A stretch of DNA of 64,000 nt from Chitinophagaceae bacterium (GCA_019752045.1 JAIEMP010000011.1:62001-126000); one strand, 5' to 3'. Counted from the first letter of the stretch, positions 9,806 through 19,645 are shown. Numbers and translations: made by a program. Notes: generated by a model not told the origin, from the sequence alone.

Positions 9806-10593
9806 TGAACTTAACAGAAACGTATTTACAAAAATGCAGCGGCATTATTGAAACAGTAAAAGCCCAACAGCAGCAAATGCAGAAGGCTGCTCAATGGTTT
9901 GCCGAAAGTATTCTGGCAGAAAGAATGGTGCATCTCTTCGGCAGTGGTCATAGTCGCATCATGGTAGAAGAAATGTGGCCACGGTATGGATCTTTTCCGG
10001 GCTTTAATCCGATAGTAGAATTATCATTGACGAATCATAACAATGTCATTGGTGCTAACGGTCAACGGCAGGCGATGTTTTTAGAAAACGTAAGCGGACT
10101 GGCTGAACGGATCTTACGCAACTTTCATTTAAGTGAAAAGGATTGTGCATTGATCGTCTCCTCAAGCGGAAGCAATATTGTTCCCATTGAAATAGCCGAA
10201 CTTTTTCAGCAGAATAAAGTTAAAACCGTAGCACTCATCACCAAGGAGCATTCAGCAAAAAGCAAAAGCAAAAGAGCGGATGGAAAAAAGCTGAGCGACT
10301 TTGCTGATATCATTTTAGACAGTGGTGCACCTGTTGGTGATTCAATGATTTATATTGATGGATTAGAAACGCCGGTTTCACCAGGTTCTACCGTTGGGGG
10401 TATTTTGATTGTGAATTGTATTAAAGCAGAACTGGCTAAACTGTTGACAGCAGCAGGTCAACCACCAAAAGTATTAACAGCAAGTGCTATTGCAGGAGAT
10501 GAAAAAGCAAAAGAATTATTTGAAGCCGCTTATGATGAACATGCAGAAAGAATGTCGGAACTTTATAAGCATACCTCTCAACGAAAATTGTAA
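9805..10593 (+). CDS. SIS domain sugar isomerase (UPF0309-like)
   Basis: VHLFGSGHSRIMVEEMWPRYGSFPGF and CALIVSSSGSNIVPIEIAE; TAATG overlap with the ROK gene suggests translational coupling. Confidence 0.82.
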   Translation: MNLTETYLQKCSGIIETVKAQQQQMQKAAQWFAESILAERMVHLFGSGHSRIMVEEMWPRYGSFPGFNPIVELSLTNHNNVIGANGQRQAMFLENVSGLAERILRNFHLSEKDCALIVSSSGSNIVPIEIAELFQQNKVKTVALITKEHSAKSKSKRADGKKLSDFADIILDSGAPVGDSMIYIDGLETPVSPGSTVGGILIVNCIKAELAKLLTAAGQPPKVLTASAIAGDEKAKELFEAAYDEHAERMSELYKHTSQRKL

Positions 10594-10616
10594 CTCATTT
10601 TCTTTACACAATTGAA

Positions 10617-13358
10617 ATGAATATCAAAAGATCAAATAAAATACTTGTAGTTGTCGGTCTGCTTTTTTTTGCAGGTACTGTCTGGTATTTTTTGATGCGT
10701 CAGGAAGATAAAATTGATTTCAACACACAGATAAAACCCATCTTCAACAAACAATGCATCAGTTGTCATGGTGGTGTACGGCAAAAGGCCGGCTTTAGTT
10801 TGTTGTTTCGAAATGAAGCACTGGCACCAACAGAATCGGGTAAACCGGCCATCATTCCCGGTAATGCATCAGCAAGTGAATTGATCAAACGAATTACCGC
10901 TAATGATCCCGATGAACGAATGCCGTATAAACATGATCCTCTTTCAAAAGAAGAAATAAAAATTTTACGTAAATGGATCAATCAGGGTGCAGAGTGGGGT
11001 GATCATTGGGCTTATGTTTCAGTAAAAGAAACACTGGTGCCCGATGAAGTGGAAGAGGGCTGGAACAGAAATTCAATTGACAATTTTGTCTTAAAGCAAT
11101 TAAAAGAAAATAAACTCACACATTCGCCGCAGGCAAATAAACATGTATTGCTGCGCAGAGCAAGTCTCGATATTATCGGAATACCTGCACCTACACATCT
11201 TCAACAGCAATTCTTAAATGATAACACCGATCAGGCTTATGAACATTTAATTGATTCATTGCTGGCCAGTCCGCACTTTGGTGAAAAGTGGACTTCCATG
11301 TGGCTCGATCTTGCACGGTATGCCGATACCAAAGGATATGAGCATGATGGCAACAGAAAAATATGGCGTTACCGTGATTGGCTCATCAAATCATTTAATA
11401 AAGACATGCCTTATGATCAGTTTTTAGCTGAGCAGTTAGCAGGAGATTTAATGCCCGATGCCGATGAAGACAAATTGATTGCTACTGCTTTTCACCGCAA
11501 CTCGATGTGTAATGATGAAGGCGGCACCGATCCGGAAGAATTCAGGACAGCATCGGTAATAGACAGAGTGAATACCACTTTTGAAGCATTGATGGGAACC
11601 ACTTTTGCATGTGTGCAATGTCATGCTCATCCTTACGATCCGTTTAAGCATGATGAATATTATAAGTTCATGGCTTTCTTCAATAATGCAAGAGATGAGA
11701 ATACAGAATTTGATTATCCACTGCTCCGCCACTTCTCCGATTCGGCCAATGAAAAATTAAATGAATTGGTAAGCTGGTTAAAAATAAATGTAGGCGAAAA
11801 AAGAACGAAGGAAATAACACAGTTTATCAAAACCTGGCAGCCATCTTATAATTCAGTCGTGTTTGATAAGTTTGTAAATACTGAGTTAGGCGATGGAAGA
11901 AGAGTGATGCTGCGAAATAAATCGATCAGCCGTTTGAAAAATGTTGATCTTACGAATAGAGATCAGTTTATTTTTCGCTACGATGCATTTGTAAATAATG
12001 GCAAATTAGAAATTCACATTGATAAACCAGATGGGCCATTGTTATCATCCATTAAATTAGATAAAGGTAAACCCGGTTTAAAAATTACCAGCAACGATTT
12101 TGTTTCGCCGCAGGGTGTGCATGATCTGTATTTCACTTACAGTACAACTGCACCATTAAAAGAAAAGGATGAAGACTGCGCCATGATTGAGTGGATTCAT
12201 TTCACACAAAAATTTCCGGGAGAAGGAAAGCCCGGTTTTGCCGAAATGAAAAAACGATTCTGGGATTTATTAAAACTGCAAATGCCTACCACACCGGTGA
12301 TGATGGATAATCCGGCAGACATGTTTCGCCCCACCAATGTTTTTGAAAGAGGTAACTGGCTTGTAAAAGGCGATGAAGTAAATGCCGATGTGCCCAAATC
12401 ATTAAATCCATTTCCCAATGCAGCACCAAGAAATCGTTTGGGCATGGCTATGTGGTTAACGGCAAAAGAAAATCCATTAACTGCAAGAACAATGGTGAAC
12501 CGGGTATGGGAACAACTGTTTGGAATGGGGCTTGCCGAAACATTAGAAGACATGGGCACACAAGGCATACCACCTGTACATAAAGATTTACTCGATTGGC
12601 TGAGCTGGCGTTTCATGCATGATAATAAATGGAGCATGAAAAAATTGATCAAGGATATTATGATGAGTGCAACGTATATGCAGCAATCAAACGTAAATGA
12701 ATTGCTCATTGAAAAAGATCCTACTAATAAATATTATGCAAGAGGACCAAGAGTAAGATTGAGTGCAGAACAAATCAGGGATCAGTCATTAGCCGTAAGT
12801 GGATTATTAAGCGATAAAATGTTTGGCGAACCCGTCATGCCATGGCAGCCCAAAGGCATCTGGTTATCGCCATGGAATTATGAAGACTGGAAATTGAGTA
12901 AAGGTGAAGATCAATATCGCCGTGCTATTTATACTTTCTGGAAACGTACCGCTGCTTATCCAAGTATGTTATCGTTTGATGGTGTTGCAAGAGAAGCCTG
13001 CCAGGCAAGAAGAATAAGAACCAACACACCGTTGCAAGCATTGGTTACGTTGAATGATTCTGTTTATTTAGAGGCGGCCAATTATTTCGCCATAAAATTA
13101 TTAAAGAAACATAAAGAGGCCAATGTGGATGCTATTCTTAAAGAGGCGTATGCAACGGCTATGTTACACGAAGCAGATGAAAAAAGTTTAGCAGCGTTAA
13201 AAAATTTATATCAAACGGCATTTATCAATTATTCCAATAACAAAGAAGAGAGAGAAAAACTTTTAGCCAACAATGAAATTAAAAAACCGGAAGCTGCTGC
13301 ATTAACGGTGGTAGTAAATGCCATTTTTAATTTGGATGAATTTGTGATGAAGAATTAA
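10617..13358 (+). CDS. PSCyt1/DUF1549/DUF1553-type cytochrome protein
   Basis: FNTQIKPIFNKQCISCHGG, WTSMWLDLARYADTKGYEHD, FACVQCHAHPYDPFKHDEYY, NPLTARTMVNRVWEQLFGMGL, RIRTNTPLQALVTLNDSVYLEAA. Confidence 0.9.
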   Translation: MNIKRSNKILVVVGLLFFAGTVWYFLMRQEDKIDFNTQIKPIFNKQCISCHGGVRQKAGFSLLFRNEALAPTESGKPAIIPGNASASELIKRITANDPDERMPYKHDPLSKEEIKILRKWINQGAEWGDHWAYVSVKETLVPDEVEEGWNRNSIDNFVLKQLKENKLTHSPQANKHVLLRRASLDIIGIPAPTHLQQQFLNDNTDQAYEHLIDSLLASPHFGEKWTSMWLDLARYADTKGYEHDGNRKIWRYRDWLIKSFNKDMPYDQFLAEQLAGDLMPDADEDKLIATAFHRNSMCNDEGGTDPEEFRTASVIDRVNTTFEALMGTTFACVQCHAHPYDPFKHDEYYKFMAFFNNARDENTEFDYPLLRHFSDSANEKLNELVSWLKINVGEKRTKEITQFIKTWQPSYNSVVFDKFVNTELGDGRRVMLRNKSISRLKNVDLTNRDQFIFRYDAFVNNGKLEIHIDKPDGPLLSSIKLDKGKPGLKITSNDFVSPQGVHDLYFTYSTTAPLKEKDEDCAMIEWIHFTQKFPGEGKPGFAEMKKRFWDLLKLQMPTTPVMMDNPADMFRPTNVFERGNWLVKGDEVNADVPKSLNPFPNAAPRNRLGMAMWLTAKENPLTARTMVNRVWEQLFGMGLAETLEDMGTQGIPPVHKDLLDWLSWRFMHDNKWSMKKLIKDIMMSATYMQQSNVNELLIEKDPTNKYYARGPRVRLSAEQIRDQSLAVSGLLSDKMFGEPVMPWQPKGIWLSPWNYEDWKLSKGEDQYRRAIYTFWKRTAAYPSMLSFDGVAREACQARRIRTNTPLQALVTLNDSVYLEAANYFAIKLLKKHKEANVDAILKEAYATAMLHEADEKSLAALKNLYQTAFINYSNNKEEREKLLANNEIKKPEAAALTVVVNAIFNLDEFVMKN

Positions 13359-13387
13359 GGCGTTGATTTTTGGTTTAAAAAAAATGA

Positions 13388-13470
13388 GCCGCAGATTCGC
13401 AGATTATGTTTTAAAAGATCGAAACCGCTGATTCAAAGAATATGTATTAAATAATCTGCGAATCTGCGGC
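13388..13470. repeat. Inverted-repeat element with 19-bp perfect arms
   Basis: gccgcagattcgcagatta at 13388-13406 and its exact reverse complement taatctgcgaatctgcggc at 13452-13470; a third near-identical arm at 20336-20354. Confidence 0.85.
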
Positions 13471-13488
13471 AAATAATAATAGTAAGCA

Positions 13489-14988
13489 ATGAAAGATCAT
13501 TCAAAAATTATCAACGAATCGCTGGAAGAAAAAAACCGTTTCTTCACAAGGCGACATTTTTTAAAAGAAGCCTCTTTCGGTTTTGGAGGTTTAGCATTGG
13601 CTAATTTATTAGGTGGCTGCAATTTTAATGACAGCACTGCAGCCAGCAATATTTTATTCGATCCTGCAAATCCGTTGCTGCCAAGGTCGCCCATGTTTGC
13701 CGGCAAAGCAAAGTCGGTAATTTATTTACACATGGCCGGCGCACCATCTCAATTAGAATTATTCGATTACAAACCTGAGCTGATGAAAATGGACGGACAG
13801 GATTGTCCGCAAAGTTTATTAGAGGGAAAAAAGTTTGCATTCATCCGTGGTGTTCCAAAAATGTTGGGGCCGCAAGCGAAATTTAAACAACATGGAGAAA
13901 GCGGCGCATGGATCAGTGATTACCTGCCGCACCTCTCCACCATTGCAGATGAAGTAAGTTTTTTAAAAGCAGTAACTACCGATCAGTTCAATCATGCACC
14001 GGCTCAATTATTAATGCACACCGGTTCACCACGGTTAGGAAGACCAAGCATGGGCTCATGGGTAACGTATGGATTGGGAACAGAAAATCAGAATCTGCCG
14101 GGGTATGTAGTGTTAACATCCGGCGGCAGAAATCCTGATAGTGGTAAAAGTGTTTGGGGCAGTGGATTTTTGCCAAGTGTTTATCAGGGGGTGCAATGCC
14201 GTAGTGAAGGCGATCCTGTTTTATTTTTAAATGATCCTGATGGTATCAGCAGAGATTTGCGCAAAGCAAGTATCAATACCATCAATGAAATAAATCAGCA
14301 GCAATACAAAGAATTTAAAGATCCCGAAATATTAAGTCGCATTGCACAATATGAAATGGCGTACAAGATGCAGATATCTGTGCCCGGGGTAATGAACATT
14401 GCAGATGAACCGCAATACATTCATGATATGTATGGCACCAAACCCGGCAAAGAAAGTTTTGCCAACAATGTTTTGCTTGCAAGAAAATTAGTAGAGAAAG
14501 GTGTTCGCTTTGTACAGTTGTTCGATTGGGGTTGGGATGCACATGGCACCGATGCCAATCTTGCCATTGATATTGGTCACATCAACAAATGCCGCAGCGT
14601 TGATAAAGCAATGACTGCATTGATACTCGATTTAAAACAAAGAGGTTTGTTAGATGATGTTTTGGTAGTGTGGGGTGGTGAGTTTGGAAGAACACCCATG
14701 CAGGAAAATCGTGCAGGCAAGGCCGTGCCTTTCAAAGGAAGAGATCATCACACCGAAGCATTTACTATTTGGATGGCAGGCGGCGGTATAAAAAAAGGCG
14801 GCAGTTATGGCGAAACAGATGAAATTGGTTACAGCAGCATCAGTGGTAAAACAACTGCATTCGATATACAGGCAACAATATTAAATCAATTAGGTTTCAA
14901 TCATGAAAAGTTTACGTATCAGTTTCAGGGGCGGCCATTCAGATTAACAGATGTGAGCGGAAGAGTGATAACGGAAATTTTAGCTTAG
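13489..14988 (+). CDS. DUF1501 domain-containing protein
   Basis: RRHFLKEASFGFGGLALANLLGG leader; AKSVIYLHMAGAPSQLELFDYKPEL; LVVWGGEFGRTPMQENR; GRDHHTEAFTIWMAGGGIKKG. Confidence 0.9.
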   Translation: MKDHSKIINESLEEKNRFFTRRHFLKEASFGFGGLALANLLGGCNFNDSTAASNILFDPANPLLPRSPMFAGKAKSVIYLHMAGAPSQLELFDYKPELMKMDGQDCPQSLLEGKKFAFIRGVPKMLGPQAKFKQHGESGAWISDYLPHLSTIADEVSFLKAVTTDQFNHAPAQLLMHTGSPRLGRPSMGSWVTYGLGTENQNLPGYVVLTSGGRNPDSGKSVWGSGFLPSVYQGVQCRSEGDPVLFLNDPDGISRDLRKASINTINEINQQQYKEFKDPEILSRIAQYEMAYKMQISVPGVMNIADEPQYIHDMYGTKPGKESFANNVLLARKLVEKGVRFVQLFDWGWDAHGTDANLAIDIGHINKCRSVDKAMTALILDLKQRGLLDDVLVVWGGEFGRTPMQENRAGKAVPFKGRDHHTEAFTIWMAGGGIKKGGSYGETDEIGYSSISGKTTAFDIQATILNQLGFNHEKFTYQFQGRPFRLTDVSGRVITEILA

Positions 14989-14999
14989 TTAATATAACA

Positions 15000-15145
15000 A
15001 CCCCGTTGGCGGTTGCAAACCCTGACGGCCCTGCCCGTCCGTTCAGGCGGGGGTTGAAAAGGATTTGTTAACCAGCTTTAGTAACTCCGATCATCGTCCC
15101 TTGCGTCGCACTCTTGTGCTGCATGAATTCTATTCGACTATTTTA
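15000..15145. repeat. Repeat cluster: ccccgttggcggttg unit plus inverted copy of the agtgcgacgcaa module
   Basis: aaccagctttagtaactccgatcatcgtcccttgcgtcgcactcttgtgctgcatgaattctattc closely matches 22199-22265 and, in reverse complement, 62700-62760. Confidence 0.75.
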
Positions 15146-15175
15146 GAAAGAAAATGTATAAACATTAGTAAAGTA

Positions 15176-16108
15176 ATGAATCAAAACCGGCGAAATTTTA
15201 TCAAAACAACTGCCAGCGGCTCCGCTGCTTTACTATTATCATCATTAGAAAATTTTGCAGCAAGTAATCAACCCATCTTCTCTTCCAATAAAAATTATGA
15301 GTTGAAAATCTTCAATACCGATTGGGGATTTGAAGGAAGCCGTGACGCATTTTGTGCAAAAATAAAAGCAGCCGGTTATGATGGCTTAGAAACAAGCTGG
15401 CCCGATGATGCGAAGGACAGGGAAAATTTATTTGCAGCATTAAAGAAGCATAATCTTGATGTTGGCTTTCTATGTGGTGCATGGGGAAAAACAGCTGCAG
15501 AGCATCTTTCTAATTTTAAAAAATCAGTTGATGCTGCTGCTAAACAATCTGTACAAAAGCCTTTGTACATCAATTGCCATTCGGCAAAGGATTTTTACAG
15601 TTATGAAGACAACAAAAAATTCATCGATTACACCACGGCGGTATCAAAAGAAACCGGAATAAAAATATTGCATGAAACACACCGCAGCCGTATTTTATTT
15701 GCCGCACATATCACTAAACAGTTTATCCAAAAAATTCCTGACTTACGGTTAACACTTGATATTTCGCATTGGTGCAATGTGCATGAAAGTTTATTGGGCG
15801 ACCAAGAAGAAGCAGTAGCCATGGCATTGGATCGTACTGATCATATACATGCAAGAATAGGATATGAAGAAGGGCCACAGGTAAATGATCCCCGTGCACC
15901 TGAGTGGGACTATGCAGTGAAAAAACATTTTGAATGGTGGGATTTAGTAGTAGCACAAAAAAAGAAAAGTGGTGAACGAATGACATTCTTAACCGAGTTT
16001 GGTCCACCGATGTACATGCAAACATTGCCTTACACATTACAAACGGTGAGTGATCAGTGGGCTGTTAATGTGCACATGTTGCAGTTGCTAAGAAAACGTT
16101 ACTCATGA
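15176..16108 (+). CDS. Sugar phosphate isomerase/epimerase (TIM barrel) with Tat-like leader
   Basis: ATG at 15176 (MNQNRRNFIKTTASGSAALLLSSLENFA) is preferred over the ORF-track start at 15065, because the extra N-terminus is repeat sequence. DGLETSWPDDAK, LTLDISHWCNVHES. Confidence 0.8.
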   Translation: MNQNRRNFIKTTASGSAALLLSSLENFAASNQPIFSSNKNYELKIFNTDWGFEGSRDAFCAKIKAAGYDGLETSWPDDAKDRENLFAALKKHNLDVGFLCGAWGKTAAEHLSNFKKSVDAAAKQSVQKPLYINCHSAKDFYSYEDNKKFIDYTTAVSKETGIKILHETHRSRILFAAHITKQFIQKIPDLRLTLDISHWCNVHESLLGDQEEAVAMALDRTDHIHARIGYEEGPQVNDPRAPEWDYAVKKHFEWWDLVVAQKKKSGERMTFLTEFGPPMYMQTLPYTLQTVSDQWAVNVHMLQLLRKRYS

Positions 16109-16124
16109 TTTTTATAAACAATAA

Positions 16125-17531
16125 ATGATAGGAACTATTACAGAATTTATTGGCCATTTTCACCCGGTATTGGTACACCTGCCGATAGGTATTCTATTGC
16201 TGGCAGCATTACTGTTTTTTCTTTCTGCAAAAGAGAAGTATCAGTCACTGCGACCAGCAGTAGGTATTTCACTTTTAGCCGGTGCATGCAGTGCAATTTT
16301 ATCCTGCATCAGTGGATATTTTTTGTCAACAACCGATGATTATGATCAACAGTTGGTTTTTCAGCATCAGTGGATGGGAATTGCAACTGCAATCCTATCA
16401 GTTCTGGCTTATTTAATTTTTAAACAGCAAAAATCCTGGTTTAAATGGATCATGATCCTGTTAACATTGATGATTATTGTTACCGGTCATTTAGGCGGCT
16501 CACTTACTCATGGATCAGATTATCTCACAGCTTCACTAGGAAATATAAAAAACAACACAGGAAATGCCACACTAAAACCAATTGCAGATGTGCAGGAAGC
16601 TGTGTTGTATGCTGATGTTGTGCAACCGATTCTGCAAAGCAAATGCTACAGTTGCCATGGATCCAATAAACAAAAAGGAAAACTTCGGCTCGATCAACAG
16701 GAGTTTATTTTAAAAGGAGGCAAGAGCGGCGAAACATTAGTAGCAGGAAAAACCGACGAGAGTGAAATGATCAAACGAATACTGTTACCAAAAGAAGATG
16801 ATGATCATATGCCACCTGTTGAAAAACCACAACTCAGTAAAAATGATATAGCGTTGATAAATTGGTGGGTTGCAAGTGGTGCAGATTTTAATAAAAAAAT
16901 TAAAGAGTTGCCGCAAAATGAAAAAATTAAACCTGTATTGCTTGCACTCCAATCGGGACGGGTAACAGAAGAAATTAAAATTTCTGCCATTCCGTTGAAA
17001 CCAGTGGAAAAAGCAAGAGATTCAATTTTACTGAAATTAAAAGCAGCAGGTATTATGATAGTACCTGTTGCGCAAAACAGTAACTATCTGTCGGCTAACT
17101 TTATTACAACCGAAAATATTGATAAGCATATAGGTTTACTCCTGTCGATTGCACCTCAGTTGATCTGGTTAAAACTAGGTAATACAAAAGTTTCTGATTC
17201 AGGTCTTGCAATTCTGGCTAAGTTGCCAAATATTACAAGGTTATATCTCGACAATACAAAGATTTCAGATGTTGGTTTGCAATCTGTAAAACAACTTAAA
17301 CAGTTGCAGTACATTAATCTTACCGGCACATCTGTTACACTGAATGGAATTTTACAGTTGAAGGAACTGAAAAACTTACAGGAACTGTACTTATATAAAT
17401 CCGGAGTAACAAGTGCAGATTATATATCGCTTAAAAATATATTTCAAAAAACAAAAATAGATACAGGTGGCTATAAGCTGGAGATGATTGCCAGCGACAC
17501 CTTATTGGTAAAACCTCCATTAGGAAAATAG
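16125..17531 (+). CDS. DUF2231-like membrane protein with PSCyt1 heme domain and leucine-rich repeats
   Basis: N-terminal TM helices (HFHPVLVHLPIGILLLAALLFF); VVQPILQSKCYSCHGSNKQKGKLRLD; C-terminal LRR-like repeats (LAKLPNITRLYLDNTKISDVGLQSVKQLKQLQYINL). Confidence 0.85.
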   Translation: MIGTITEFIGHFHPVLVHLPIGILLLAALLFFLSAKEKYQSLRPAVGISLLAGACSAILSCISGYFLSTTDDYDQQLVFQHQWMGIATAILSVLAYLIFKQQKSWFKWIMILLTLMIIVTGHLGGSLTHGSDYLTASLGNIKNNTGNATLKPIADVQEAVLYADVVQPILQSKCYSCHGSNKQKGKLRLDQQEFILKGGKSGETLVAGKTDESEMIKRILLPKEDDDHMPPVEKPQLSKNDIALINWWVASGADFNKKIKELPQNEKIKPVLLALQSGRVTEEIKISAIPLKPVEKARDSILLKLKAAGIMIVPVAQNSNYLSANFITTENIDKHIGLLLSIAPQLIWLKLGNTKVSDSGLAILAKLPNITRLYLDNTKISDVGLQSVKQLKQLQYINLTGTSVTLNGILQLKELKNLQELYLYKSGVTSADYISLKNIFQKTKIDTGGYKLEMIASDTLLVKPPLGK

Positions 17532-17575
17532 AAATAAAATGAAACATCAATTAATTCAATCATTAAATAACTAGT

Positions 17576-18604
17576 ATGAATACAATTCCAATTCGCACAA
17601 CAGTAGTAGGCAGTTATCCTTTTCCGGGTTGGCTGGAGTTTGCTTCGCAAAACATGGATAAGTTTGGTAAAGCCGATATTGAAGAAATGATTGAAGACGC
17701 CGTGATCGCTGCTATACATGATCAGGTAACTGCAGGTTTGGATGTAATTACCGATGGCGAACAAACCCGTCTCGATTTCAATTTGTCTTTTTATGGTTTT
17801 ATCAAAGGCATTGAAAATAATGATACCGAAACAAGAAAATTTGGCCCGGCTGCACATGATCAACGTGGAAAAAATAATATAGTAGGAGAGTTGCTTGCAC
17901 CAAATGGTTTAGGGGCAGTTGCAGAATATTTAAGGTTGAAAAAATTAGCACCTGCAGGCCCCACATTAAAAGCAAGTATACCGGGCCCGTTTACACTAAG
18001 CGGTAGATTATTGCCAAATGAAAAATACAAAGACCGCTACGAAATTACTGAGGCATTGCTGCCCATCATCAGTAAAGAACTGGAAGCATTGGTAGCAGCA
18101 GGGTGCACAGAAATAACTGTTGATGAACCCAGCATGAGTTGTTATGCTTATAAAGAAGACACCAAACGTTTTGTTGATATTTTTAACCGTACGGTAAAAC
18201 CCATTGTGGGCAAATGCAATCTCAGCACCCATTTATGTTTTGGAAATTTTAAAGGTCGCCCGGTTGGTTTCAGAACTTTGAAACCCATGTTGCCCGATTT
18301 TTTAGAAATGAATGTTGATGAAATTCATATTGAAATGGCCAACCGTGAATTTGCCGAAATCGAATTACTGGCACCGTTTGCTGAAAAGATGAATGTGGCT
18401 GTCGGCATTATTGATGTAAAAAATTATTACATCGAATCGGTGGAGGATGTGGTGGAAAGAATCAACCGGTGTCTGAAATATATTCCTGCAGAAAAATTAT
18501 CGGTAGCACCGGATTGCGGACTCAGTCAAACAGCAAGATGGGCCAGCAGACAAAAATTAAATAATATGGTGAAGGGAGCAAAGAAAGTAAGAAGCCTCCT
18601 CTAA
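17576..18604 (+). CDS. MetE-like (cobalamin-independent methionine synthase C-terminal-domain) family protein
   Basis: IRTTVVGSYPFPGWLEFA, DGEQTRLDF, EITVDEPSMSCYAYKEDTKRFVDIFNR, VAPDCGLSQTARWASRQKLNNMV. Confidence 0.85.
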   Translation: MNTIPIRTTVVGSYPFPGWLEFASQNMDKFGKADIEEMIEDAVIAAIHDQVTAGLDVITDGEQTRLDFNLSFYGFIKGIENNDTETRKFGPAAHDQRGKNNIVGELLAPNGLGAVAEYLRLKKLAPAGPTLKASIPGPFTLSGRLLPNEKYKDRYEITEALLPIISKELEALVAAGCTEITVDEPSMSCYAYKEDTKRFVDIFNRTVKPIVGKCNLSTHLCFGNFKGRPVGFRTLKPMLPDFLEMNVDEIHIEMANREFAEIELLAPFAEKMNVAVGIIDVKNYYIESVEDVVERINRCLKYIPAEKLSVAPDCGLSQTARWASRQKLNNMVKGAKKVRSLL

Positions 18605-18890
18605 CTCCTCCAAAGGAGGAGAACAAAGCAAGAACTCAAAAGTGGTAAGTGCTTTTTGAATACTGCAGCCTTTGATTTTATTTTGAATAAAGATGAAATG
18701 TTGAAATGGAAGATTAGATGTTTATTAAAGATTTGAAGCACCGTCCCTTCTCTTTTGGAGAAGGAATAAGAGGGATGAGGTCTTGGCGTAGAATAAAAAA
18801 CCAATGTTGAAATGGAAGATAAAATGTTAACCGAAGGTATAGTGCACCGCTCCCTCTCTACGGGAGAGGGAGCTGGAGGGAGAGGCCTAT
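18594..18890 (+). repeat. Two-hairpin repeat element with a duplicated right module
   Basis: Left hairpin actcctccaaaggagga; right hairpins gcaccgtcccttctcttttggagaagg (near 18740) and gcaccgctccctctctacgggagagggagctggagggagaggcc (18845-18888). Confidence 0.75.
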
Positions 18891-19645
18891 GGTGGCTTGG
18901 ACAAAGCGGCTACCTGTTACAATGGAACGGCAAACGAGTGTTGCTCGATCCATACTTATCAGATTCACTCACAAAAAAATATGCAGCCACGGATAAACCG
19001 CATACAAGAATAGGTGAGATGGTAGTAAAACCGGAGTTGCTGAAAAATATTTCGATCGTTACTTCAAGTCATAACCATACCGATCATTTGGATGCAGAAA
19101 CATTAATGCCCATTTTACAAAATAACTCAGGAATAAAATTTGTTATTCCTGAAGCCAACAGAATTTTTGTGGCCGACAGGGTTAAATGTAAAAACGATTT
19201 TCCTATTGGATTAAATGATGGGCAATCGGTAACTATTGATGACTTTACATTTCACGGCATACCTGCAAAACATAATGAAATAGACCGTGATGAAAAAGGC
19301 AATTGCAAATACATGGGTTATGTAATTGTGTTTGGTCCATATAAAATTTATCACAGCGGCGATACGCTTTGGTTTGATGGAATGGTGGATTTATTAAAGC
19401 CCTTTAATGTGGATGTGGCATTGTTGCCTATAAACGGTAATAAACCTGATCGGAAAGTGGCAGGTAATTTAGATTGCAAAGAAGCGGCAGAACTGGCAAA
19501 AGCTATCAATGCAAAAATGGTTATTCCCTGTCACTATGACCTTTTTGAATTTAATACTGCTGATGTAAACGAGTTTGTGATGGAAGCAGAAAAAATTAAT
19601 CAGCCATATAAAGTATTGAAAGGAGGAGAAAGATATAGTTTTTAA
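18812..19645 (+). CDS. MBL-fold metallo-hydrolase (UlaG/PNP-like)
   Basis: WWLGQSGYLLQWNGKRVLLDPYLSD, SSHNHTDHLDAETL, YKIYHSGDTLWFDGM, MVIPCHYDLF. The N-terminus is repeat-derived. Confidence 0.85.
   Translation: MEDKMLTEGIVHRSLSTGEGAGGRGLWWLGQSGYLLQWNGKRVLLDPYLSDSLTKKYAATDKPHTRIGEMVVKPELLKNISIVTSSHNHTDHLDAETLMPILQNNSGIKFVIPEANRIFVADRVKCKNDFPIGLNDGQSVTIDDFTFHGIPAKHNEIDRDEKGNCKYMGYVIVFGPYKIYHSGDTLWFDGMVDLLKPFNVDVALLPINGNKPDRKVAGNLDCKEAAELAKAINAKMVIPCHYDLFEFNTADVNEFVMEAEKINQPYKVLKGGERYSF

Noticed and set aside
12197-12709. 170-aa minus-strand ORF
   Set aside because: Antisense to the DUF1553 gene; no recognisable motif.
15065-15175. Upstream start of the TIM-barrel gene
   Set aside because: The extra N-terminus is encoded by the inverted gcgacgcaa repeat; a canonical Tat-like leader begins at 15176.
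18812-19645. MBL-fold protein as a beta-lactamase
   Set aside because: Motifs fit the UlaG-like hydrolase group, not beta-lactamases.
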